From Tilletiopsis washingtonensis (Eukaryota; Basidiomycota; Exobasidiomycetes; Entylomatales): a DNA stretch of 64,000 bases. Shown piece by piece: positions 43,199 to 53,543 of the stretch (the stretch's first letter is position 1; every line of letters starts with the position of its first letter). The translations under genes were made by a program, and so were the position numbers. The notes below the pieces were generated by a model. It did not search any database, had not been told where the DNA came from, and saw only the letters and a program-made list of their open reading frames with translations. The stretch is from contig NW_020312021.1 in the NCBI RefSeq assembly GCF_003144115.1, positions 200,980 to 264,979 on the forward strand. Reading direction: 5' to 3'.

Positions 43199-45047
43199 AT
43201 GCAGAGCCTCAGCCAGCAGCCGTGGATCCGGCTGGACACGCAGCTCTCGCCCGTGCTGCTCTCCGTGCTCCTCGGCGCCGTGTCGCTGATGCTCTGGGTC
43301 GCGCTCGTGCCGCCTCGGGCGCTCAACTCGAACAACGGCGTGCGCACCATCTCCAGCGGGCCCTTTGCCGGCTTCGGCGCGCGCGGCTGGTATGCCAACC
43401 GGTACACGTGGCTCAGCAAGAACATCACGCAGGACCCGCGGCATCCGCACCAGGGCCTCGCCAAGTTCAACCTCGCCGGCAAGGTCGTCTACACCTACGG
43501 CACGACGAACCAGGACGAGCTGCGCAACATTGCGCTGCACCCGGACCTCAGCTTCAGCCAGGGCAACACATTCCTGTTCGCCGGCATTGCCGGCGCCAAG
43601 CAGAAGGGCCTCGTCGAGGGCGAGATGGACAAGGAGGAGCGCCGCGAGATGAAGCAGCTCGCCAGCGCCATCAGCCCGCAGCGTGAGCGGCCCTGTGCGG
43701 TGTGTGCAGGCCTCGTGCTGACCAGACTTCACTTGTAGGGCTCAACAACATGCGGCCGGCGCTCGTGCGCGACGCTTTCGAGCTCTACGACGGCTGGGTG
43801 GGCGGTCGCGAGGGCAGCTCGGGCGTCGTCGACCTGCAAAAGTCGTACTACCCGCTCATCTTCCGCTACACGGTGCGCCTGATGGGCATGACTGAGTATG
43901 CCAGCGACTCGCAGGCGCTGCAGAAGATGCAGGATGCCTTCTGGGCGACGCAGAACAACTCGGACTTCTTCACGACAATCATGCCGTGGCTGCCGCAGCC
44001 GCGCCTGATCCGCCGGCTCATCGGCGCCTTTACGCTCTGGCGCATGGTCAAGGTGACGCTCGACCAGCGCATCAAGAGCGGCGCAAAGGAGGACGACTTC
44101 GCGCAGCTGCTCATCGACGAGGGCAAGGCGCCTGCGAGCATCTCGCGCTTCGTGATCGGCGGGCTGATGGCCGGCATCCTCAACACGATCGGCACGGGCG
44201 CCTACTCCATCGCCTTCCTGGGCGCGGACCAGGCGCTGCAGAAGAAGGCGCGCGAGGAGCTCATCGAGGGTCTGCGTGCTTGCGCCGAGCGGAGAGGTGA
44301 CGACTACGACGACCTGACGGACCAGCAGCGGCTCGAGCGGGTCTCGCTCGAGGAGTGGGAGGCCGACTTCAAGACCATTCATCTCGTCTTCAAGGAGACG
44401 ATCCGCCTGGTGAGCGCCCTCGGCAGCGCTGCACTAACTTTCTGCTGACACGGCTCTCTCCATTGCAGCTGCTCACCAGTGAGCCAGCTTCAGATGATGC
44501 CCTCTCGCGGCAGTGATACTGACACCAATGCGCTCGCAGACAGCATCAACCGCTACTACCCCGGCCCGCAGCTGGACGCCAAGGGCAAGCCTCGCGCCCG
44601 CCTCGTCATCGAGGGCCACCCGATCGAGGACGACACGTACATCGCCGTGGCGCCGTCTGCCAACCTGCACGACGCAGACCTCTTCGCCGACCCGCTCAAG
44701 TTTGACATCACGCGCTACGAGCGCGGCGAGGGGCCGAACGAGTACACCTACGTGGCTTGGGGCTACGGCCGACACAGTGAGTGGCGGCGAGGCCTCGCAC
44801 CGGTGGACAGCGTTGACGCTGCTGGCCTGCCTGTCCAGAGTGCACGGGCATGCGCTTCGCGAAGCTCGAGACGACGCTGTCTATGGCTGCCCTGCTGCTC
44901 GCGTACGACTTCCAGTCGACGGACGACGCCGGCAAGCCCTACACGAGCGACACGCTGCCGCTCTCGGACCTCTCGCAGAACCACTGGCGCACGCCTACGC
45001 GGCCTCTCCGCGTCCGGGCCCAGCGCCGAACCGCCGAGCACCCGTAG
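43199..45047 (+). CDS. Cytochrome P450 (divergent)
   Basis: Five exons: 43199-43682, 43739-44409, 44469-44478, 44540-44776, 44839-45047; 536 residues. A heme monooxygenase held to the ER by one N-terminal membrane helix (about residues 18-38, VLLSVLLGAVSLMLWVALV). Seen: I-helix region GGLMAGILNTIGTGAYSIAF, K-helix KETIRL (ExxR intact), and the heme loop WGYGRHKCTGMRF with the Cys ligand split by the last intron. The usual first Phe of FxxGxxxCxG is Trp, and no clear PERF motif is seen (FDITRYERGEG stands in its place). Exon 3 is a 10-base microexon that links KETIRL to NSINRYY. An upstream in-frame ATG at 43094 is less likely. The spacing recalls CYP51-like or other long fungal P450s, but I cannot place the family. 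Confidence 0.87.
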
Positions 45048-45487
45048 CACACGAAGCAATGGGGATGAGCTTGCATTAACGCGATGTGTCTAGGCGGCGC
45101 GGATGATTTTGGCCCTGACGGTGGGCATGCAAGATCATGTGGTGGGGCAGAGACACAGAGTGAAGGCGCGGAGAGAGAATTGAGAGGGCCGAGACATGAG
45201 GGGCTTGCGGCGGATGAGATCTTGACTGTGAAGATGGCAAAGGCAGGCGGCGTGGTGCGGATCGCGAGAGGAGTCAGGAGGAACGGAGATGCGCACGCGG
45301 CGCGCCGAGGGAAAGGCGGGCTGAGAGGAGGGAAGAAGATTACGCGGAACGCATGGTAGATAGAGGCGATGCTGGAGTCCGGTGGCGACAGCCTAGTCGG
45401 TGTAGGCCAGCATCTTCAGAAGAGAAGAGAGACTGAGAGGAAGGAGAGGGTCAGCGACGCGGCGCGGCAACGGAGACCCGCGCAGAC
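45048..45487. other. Convergent 3' spacer
   Basis: About 440 bases, purine-rich on +, between the P450 stop and the histidine kinase stop. A possible last kinase exon (MLAYTD and stop, 45413-45393) may fall here. Nothing else seen. Confidence 0.45.
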
Positions 45488-48400
45488 TCACATCTTGAAG
45501 CTCAAGGGCTTGACGATGAAGCCGTCGGCGCCCGTGGCGAACGCACGGCGCTTGTCGTCGTCGGACGAGTGTCCGGTGAGGGCGAAGATTTTGGCGCGCG
45601 ACTGCGCTGTTGGCCGCGAGCCGCCCGGCGTGCCAACGCCCGGAGCCCGCGGGTGAGCGCCGCGCCACGACGACGGAGCCTGGGCGCCGCCGTGCTGCAC
45701 GGCGGCGCGGAAGCGCTCGGCCTCCATCTTGCGGATCTGCGCCGTGGCTGAGATGCCGTCGAGCACGGGCATCGAGATGTCCATGAGGATGACGTCGAAG
45801 TACTGCGGCGGATGTGCCTCGAAGGCGCGCACGCCCTCCTCGCCGTTCGCCGCCTCGACGTACTCGACGTCCATCTTGCTCAGGAACGCCGCCAGCATTT
45901 TGCGGTTGATCTGGTTGTCGTCGATCGAGAGGATGTGCAGACGCCGCTTGATGGAGCTGTGCGAGCCGTGGCTGCCGCGCGGCGTCTGCAGCGCGCTCCT
46001 GAGAATTGCTCCGTCGCCGCCTTCGAGCGAGATGGTCGAACCTGGCGAGTTTGGCGTTGAGGCGCTGTGCATGGACGCAGTGGACGACCCCGACGTCGAC
46101 GCCGTGGCAGCCATGGCGGCCGGGCCGAAGTAGTCGTGCACCTCGCCGCTGTCGCTGCGCCGCGAGCTGCCCGAATGCGGATGAGAAGAATGGTTCGGTG
46201 ACATCACCGCCTGCCGCTGCAGGCGTGGCTCGTGGAACGTGATGCTGCGCGCTGGCAACGTCGGACGCGAGCGGCGCGAGGTTGGCGGCGCCGAGTCGAT
46301 TGAGCTGTCCGAGTGCGTTCTGATCGTGGCGTTGCGGTCGTGATCTGAGTGGCGCCGCAGCAATGAGCCGGCATCGGAGAGCGAGGGCGGGCCGGGCGAC
46401 ATGTGATGCGAGCTGAGCGCAGCGTGATGCAGGCTCGGCACTGTGACACGTGAGGAATCGGAGGCCTTGGGCGTGAGCGCACTGTTGAGCCGGACCTCGA
46501 CACGAGGAGTGCGCGCCGACGAGGACGACGTGGTCGAGAAGTACGAGTCGGCCTTCTCCAGGGCCGGCTTCATGGGCGACGCTGCCGGCGAGGGCAGCGG
46601 GGCGTCGCGATCTTCGTCGGCTGCCAGCGCGGGCTCGCCACGCTTGATGCGCTCGACGCAGCGAACGCAGAAGTCCACAAGCGACTCGAGCTTGGCAGGA
46701 CCGACGGGCTTGAAGAGCAGGCGCGACACACCGCCGGCGCGGTGGTAGTTGTCACACGCGGCCGTGCCCTGCGGATCGCCGCGGGCTCCAGTGAGGACAA
46801 GTGCCGGCGGCGGCGATCGCTGAGCGTCGCGTGCCGTCTTCGCCAGGTCTTCGAGCAGCGGCAGCGCCTCGTTGATGACGACGAAGTCGGCATCAGCATC
46901 AACGACTGTGCAGTGCCACCAGTCCTCGAGATAGCTTCGCAGCACCTCCTTGAGGTCGCTGTGGCCGCGCGACTCAGGGTCGAAGCCGAGCAGCGAGACT
47001 GTGTGCTGCTGCGCGACGTTGAGCTGCGGGCGGTAGACGAGTCCCTCGAGGTCGGCCGCATTTGCATCAGCCAGCTCGAGCTCGCAGGTGACGCGCATCT
47101 CCGTGCCCTGTCCCAGCGTGCTCCACACGTCGATCTTGCCGTTGATTGCCGGCGACTGCACAATGCTGTTGACGATCGAGAGGCCAAGACCGGTGCCTGG
47201 GCCGAGATGGTTCTCCTGCGTGAAGGGGTGAAAGAGCTGCTCCTCGAGGAACGCACGCGAGATGCCCTTGCCCGTGTCCGTGACGCCAAGCTCGACGACG
47301 ACGTGCGTGTCCGAGGTCTGCAGCTCGCGCAGCGACACGTGCACGAAGCCCTCGGTCGTGAACTTGAGCGAGTTGCCGATGAGGTTCATGAGCACGCGGC
47401 GGATGCCTGCCGCATCGCACTTGACTAGCCAGCCGTCGGGGCGCATCATCACGTCGATGACGGTCTCCACTGCGCCGCCGCCCAGCGCGCGGCCGATGCT
47501 CGGACGCACCGAGGCGGCTCCCGGCTCCGCAGAGCCGGACGAGCCCTGAGCATAGGCGCTGCCGATGCCCGACGACTGCTGGCTGTCGAGCTTGCGTGCC
47601 ATCTGGCCGATCCAGCTGCTCTCACAGACCTCCTGCACGAGCTTCACGAGATCGCACCGCTGCGTCGGCTTCGTCGCCATCTGGCTCGTGCGCGTGTTGC
47701 CGCTGAGCTTGGTGAAGTCGAGCACGTGGTTGACGAGCTCGAGCAGACTCTTGCCACACGCCTCGACCGTCTCGAGGTAGCTGCCCTGCGTTGCGTTGAT
47801 CTTCGTCTCCGCCAAGAGCTCGGCAGCGGCAAGAATGCCGTGCAGTGGCGTGCGCAGCTCGTGCGAGATGTTCGAGATGAAGTGGCTCTTGGCCTTGTCC
47901 GCGAGCATGATGTCCTTCTTGAGAATGGCGCTCAGGATGATCGTGCCCATGGCACGCAGGTACTGCAGCCCCGAGTCCTTGATGTCCTGCAGCTGCGGAC
48001 CGTTCTCCGAGGACTTCGAGTACGCGCACAGCAGCGCAAAGGGCTGCTTGTTCAGGCCGAAGATGGGCACGAGCAGCAGGTTCGACGCGTCTGGGGGCAG
48101 CAGATGCCGGAAGGGCGCGGGCACGAAGGGATAGTAGCAGCCCGTGCGGTGACGGCGCAAGAACTCGGCCACCTTGATGTAGTGCGAGAGCGGCACCGGC
48201 TGGCCGCGGTCTGGCGGCGCGGCGTGCGACTCGCTTGCGCCGAGCACCGCCATGGGCGGCACCGCCTTGTTCTTGAGCTCCGCACCGGCCTCCTGTGACA
48301 TGCCGCCAGTCGTCTCCATGAGACCCTCGATGCCGCCCGGGTTGTCAAAGCTGGCAAACGGCGCGGCGTCGGGGTTCTGGTAGGGGCTCGGGAAGAAGAT

Positions 48401-51400
48401 CTTGCTGGTAGTCTCCTCGCCGTCAAACGACGGAGACTCGACGAGCTCGAAGTGCGACAGATCGAAGACGATGGCTCCGGAGGCCTGCAGGGCCTCGCGC
48501 ATGCCCTTCGCAGCGAACGTGTACACCTGGTGCAGACCTGCCTCGTCCTCATCCGCGCTAGCGTCGCCAGACTCCATCTCGAGGCATTCGCGCGTGAAGA
48601 GCTCGATCGAATGCTGCATGCGGTCGCGGCTCTTGAGGTGGATCTGTGAAGCAGGGCTGTCAGCGGCGCATGCGGCAGCGCAGAGGGCAAGAAGGCTCAC
48701 CGCGTCTCGTGCAAGCTCCATCTCGCGCATCACGACGCGAGCAAACTCGCGCAGCGTGTGGCGCTGACGCGGGTTGAACTCGGGCCACGGCTTGTCGTCG
48801 ATGATGCACAGGCTGCCGAGGTTGAAGCCGTCGGTGGTGCGCAGCGGCGCGCCCGCGTAGAAGCGGATGTGCGGCGAGTTGGCGACGAGCGGATTGCCGG
48901 CGAAGCGCCAGTCCTTGAGCGTATCGAGCACGACGAACGGCTCGTCGTTGTCCTGCAGAATCGCATGCGAGCAGAACGAGCAGTTGCGCGACATGGCGAT
49001 GCTTTGCAGCCACTCGGGCGAGAAGCCGCTCGACGAGGCGCCCGCCTGCGTCCGGAAGTGCTGCGTCTTCTCGCCCACGAGGCTGACAATCACGAGCTTG
49101 GTGTTGAAGACGAGCTTCACGAGGTGCGCCACGCGTTCGAAGTTGACGTCGCTCGAAATCTTGGGCGGGCCGTACCGTCGCAGCGCCTGGCGACGCTCGA
49201 GGTCGTTCGGCGGCACAATGGCGGGCAGGTAGCCGAACTCGCGGTAGAAGCCCTCTACGCGCTTGCCCATGGTGAGATATGCGTTGACGAACGGATTGCC
49301 AGACGATGGCTGCGAGATGATGTCCTGATCCTGCGAGCGTTGCCACTGGGCGTCCGACGTTGTGCGGGAGCGATTGCCTGAATGTGGTCCTGTGCGCTGA
49401 CCGCAGCTATTGCGCATGCTCTCGTACATGTGGCTCTCGCTGCGACGCGCGCCCGCGCCCGGCTCGTCGCCTTCGCCGTCGGAGTGCGTGCGGCCGACCG
49501 TCTGCGGAGGACGCGGACGCAACTCGCTCATTGGAGGGACCCACTTGTCCGGCGCAGGCTCGAGCGGACTGCCGTCGTCGAAGGAGGGGCGTGCAATGCC
49601 GTGGAAGCTCTGACTGTGCGGAGGGAGATTGCGATCTGCCGTGCGAGGCCTCACCAGGGGCCGCTCGCGCCGCGCACTGGCTCGTCTCGCGGCCCGTCGC
49701 AGGCCCGAGACTGTGGACGTGTCGCCGATGTCGCTCGTGCTTGCGTCCTCGTTCCTCCTGACTCCGCCCAAGTGGGACGACAAGACCGAATTGAAGCTCG
49801 TCAGCATGCCCTCAGGAGCCGAGGACCACGTCTGCGGTGGTTCGGAGCCGTCCTGCTGCAGTTCTGGCGGCAGCTGCACCGGCGTAGGGCCTGGGCGGCT
49901 GGGCGCCTCCGCGGCATCGGCTGCTGACGAGATCGAGTCGGGCGACCTGACCTGTACCACGTTCGAGGCCGACGAAGCAGCTGAAGAATGTCCGCTTGGG
50001 CGCATCGTGCTGCGCCGAGCGGCCTCCAGCATGCTTCTGGATGGCACTGGCGACGAGGGCTGGGACGAAGCGCTGTCTGACGAGCCGCGCTGGCCCGCGG
50101 CAGAGTGCGCGGAGTGGCTGCCGACAGTGACGTGCGCCGTCTCTAGATCGAAGTCGCTGATCTGGGCGTGCATGTCCGGCCGCGTGGCCGAAGGAGCGCC
50201 TGTAGCACGCGGCGCTGTCCTAGCACCTGCGCTGCTAGCCTCGTCTGCTCGCCACACAGAGTCGTCGAAGGCCGGCTTCCTGCCCTCTGACGTCTGCCGG
50301 GCCAGGCTGCCCTTGGCCATCTTGTTGCCGGACAGCTCCGGGCTGGACTTTGCACCGAGTGCCGGACTCCTGCCGTGGGGCGAGTCTGACATCATGCGCT
50401 GGGCTGCGTCGCCGAGCGACGCGGCCTCGCGCACCTGTGGCGAACTGGAGGAGACGAACTGCAGCAGTGCGAACGGGTCGCCACTCAGCGACGCCGGCGG
50501 ACTCGGTGCCTCGGAGGGCGTCGGCCGCGGTGGCGCTTGTGCTGGCAGACTGCCCTGACGCTCCCGCGAAGCGTCTGCCAGTGCACTTTCCTTGAGCTCC
50601 GCGGTACTGGGCATCATTGGCGGCGGCGTGCGAGAGCCGGCGAACATCTTCGGGCCCGGCCAGGACGCCATCGCCTCGTCGGCCGGCGACCGGTCGAGGT
50701 CTGTGGCGCCTGCATCGCCGGCCTGTGAGGCAGCGCGGATCTGTGCGCCATCGTCTCTCATCGCTTGCAGGTTTGCACCCGTGGCCCGGATGTAGGTCAG
50801 GGACGGACGGCGTGCGTTGGGATCGAAGCCTTCTGCAGGCGGCGAAGACTTCGGAGAGACATACGGCTCGTCGACGATGCGCGTCTCGGCGCCAGGGTAT
50901 GCCGTGGACTGACTTGGCGGCCATGGCAGGCGCAGTGGGTCGAAGCGGCCGCTGCGAGGCGCATGAGGGTCAGCACTTGATGTTCGCCCTTGCTCGGCCT
51001 CGCCGCGGACCGGCCGCCGCCACCGTCGAGCAGCACTCGTACTCACCGAGCATACGCATACACGAAATTGGCCCAGTCATAGTCTCCACTCTTGGCTCCT
51101 GCGCTGGAGCTCCACGGCGGCGCCGTCGTGCTCTCCGACACAGTAAGAGGGCTCATGGCGCCAGAGCTACTGGGCAGCTCGGCGAGCGCTCCCGGCGGCG
51201 TGGCAACCGACTGGATGAAGTGCCCGCCCCAGATGAGGCGCTCTTCGCCACCGTCCTCGGACCCGCCGCACGCCGGCCCGTCCTGATCCGGCGGAAAGGC
51301 AGCCAGAATCTCGGCTGCCTCCAGCCTCGGGCTTGCGCCCGAGTGCTGGCTGCTGCCGAACCCTGTGAGGGACGGCGACGTGGTAGCGTCTGAGGTGCGC

Positions 51401-52308
51401 CGCACCTCACGTCTGCCCGTCTCGCTGAAGTCGGAGGAGCAGACGTGTGCAGGCCCGTCGTTAAAGTTATGCTCGAGGTCTGCAGAAGCGGCGGCAGCGG
51501 CCTCGCTGTCTGCCGCGGCCTCGTCGTCTGCCTCTCGGTCCGCTGATGCGATGCTGGCGGTGCGTGTCCGCACGCCCGTGCTGGCGCTCGAGGATGCCGT
51601 CGCCCAGCTCTGGCGCCAGCCGCCTCTTCGCACGGCCGCACCCGAGAAGTGCGCACCACCGTGCGGCCCGATGGGCGTGCGAGGCGAGGCAGACGCCGCC
51701 GCCGCCGCCACGCCGGTCAGCGGCGACTCGGGCCGTGCGGCGCTGCTGGCAGGAAAGCTGGCGGGCGATGCCGTGCGCGCAATGCTGCCGGCAAAGGAGG
51801 CGGCGCTCGCACGTGGACTCGACGGCACGGCGCGGCCGGGCCGCGCGCTGGGAGTGGCGAGGTGCACTGCGGACGCCGGCGTCACCGTCGAGGTCGAGCC
51901 CGAGGAGCTGGACGAGGAGTTGGAGAAGGCGGACGGCCCGCCGATGGCGGCCAGCAGCTCACGCTCGCTCTGCGCCGCCTGGTGCGAGGCCGAGCGCACG
52001 GGCGGCGCAGGCACCGCGGCCGGCCGTGCGGGCGAGGTCATGTGCCGTTCAGGCGAGGCAGGTGGCGGCGGCCGTGCCATCGCAGCCGGCGCACACAGAG
52101 GGGCGCGCGCGGTAGAGGCTCGCGGGCGCACAGGCAGCAGGCAGCGCCACGCAAGGGCGGCAGGGACGGCGAGCTGCGGCCGGAGTGGCGCGCCACGGCA
52201 CGACGAGGAGTCGAGCGGGCCTGGCGGAGGCGGTGAGGGCGCGACGAGGCGTGCGTGAGAGGGGTGGAGAGGAGGAGGAGGAGGCGCAGGCAGCCGCAGC
52301 GTGCTCAT
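45488..52308 (-). CDS. GAF-domain hybrid histidine kinase
   Basis: Three exons: 52308-51047, 50951-48701, 48643-45488; 2,222 residues, or 2,146 if it starts at 52080. A two-component sensor that would autophosphorylate on His and pass the phosphate to its own receiver and then an Hpt protein. The first ~950 residues are Ser/Pro/Ala-rich. A GAF domain (about 980-1150; SDVNFERVAHLVKLVFNTKL, GSLCIIDDKPWPEF) is followed by a second GAF-like region (about 1171-1420), the H-box SHFISNISHELRTPLHG (about 1424), the ATPase with N-box LMNLIGNSLKF and G-boxes DTGKGIS and GPGTGLGLSI, a degenerate receiver-like region, and a C-terminal receiver with phospho-Asp in DVILMDISMPVLDG. It ends in KPLSFKM, slightly short for a receiver; a further exon may exist. 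The 57-base intron 48700-48644 is in frame and stop-free. Confidence 0.92.
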
Positions 52309-53543
52309 CAGGTGCTGCCGCGCGTGCTTGGCCCTCGCGCGCTCTCTGTGCGGTGACGACGACGCTGGCTGGCGCGCGGCTGGAGGCGCGCAGCCCGCGC
52401 GCGCGCCTGCCTGCCGCCGCGCTCGCGCCTGGCCCTGCGCAGGCGGCCGGCCACCCGCTGCGCACTGCACGCCGCCGCGCCCTTCTTGACTCGCCGCCAC
52501 GGCACGCCGCGCAAGCTCCTTGCCCCTCAGCCTGCAGCCGAGCCTAGCAGCTCACGCTCGCTGTCTTCAAGCCATCTGCTGCCAGAGGCAAGCTCACATG
52601 GATGCCGCAGCGCAGACAGCGCGTAGAGAGGCGGCGAGGCGAGCACACGCCGCCATCCACAGCTGCGCCCGCTGCGGCAGGCGTGGACAGGCGCCCTGCC
52701 TGCATCTGCACCTGCCTGCACCTGCAACTGCGCACGCCGCTGCAGCGCAGGCCGGCAGCACGGCGGCACGAGAGCGCGGGCCGACAGCTTCGACGTGACG
52801 TCAGGGTCAGGGCGCGAGGCGGCGGCACCGCCGGCAGCGGGCCGCGCCAGCGGCGGCGGCGGAGGGCGAACGGCGTGCAGCAGCCGTCGGCGGCGGAGGG
52901 CGGGCTGCGGCTGCTGCTGCGCTGCGCTGATCATCCATTCTATTCGCTCGGCCGCAAGCGAGGCGAGATGCCCATGGCGGGGGGCCAAGGAGCGCAGAAA
53001 CTCAGCCACGATGCGCTGCAGACAGCAGCAGCATCTGCATCGCTGCAGGGCCGCAGCACGCACTGCGGCTGCAGACGAGAGCGCAAGCAAAGCACAGGCG
53101 GGACGAAGGCGTGAGGGGCGCCGGCGCCGCTTCGCTGGGCTGCGGCTGGCGGAGGGTGCAGGGCCACACAGCGGACGAGACGCTCACGCCTCCGCAGCAT
53201 GCAGGGACAGGACAAGTCTCGCGAAATGTGCCGGCACGGCCGGGCAGCTCTGCTGGGCTGCAGCATGCCTCATGGCGCTACGCTTGTGTGAGATGGCGTT
53301 GGTGCCGCAGCACGGCGGCGCCTGAGCGTTGCGTCGGTGCAGGCCAGGCATCTGCAGCGCAGCAGGCGTCCGGAAAAACAAGCTCCACAATCTGGAGCCC
53401 CACCTGCTCTGCTGCGGGAGGCACAGCATCCGCACCCTCCCGATCACGACGCGAGCGCACCAAATAAGTCCTTGTGATTAGCGCTTGACCTGGAGAGACC
53501 CGAGCAGAGTTTAGAGAGAGAAGCACTTGCCGGCGTAAGCAGC
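52309..53543. other. Spacer, no gene seen
   Basis: 1.2 kb between the kinase 5' end and the transporter 3' end. Contains only low-complexity open frames. It should include the kinase promoter; if the kinase starts at 52080, its leader begins inside the annotated gene. Confidence 0.5.

Noticed and set aside
55-45047. Secondary-metabolite cluster formed by glycosyltransferase, Zn2Cys6 regulator, dehydrogenase and P450
   Set aside because: These genes are spread over 45 kb with many housekeeping genes between them and no backbone synthase.
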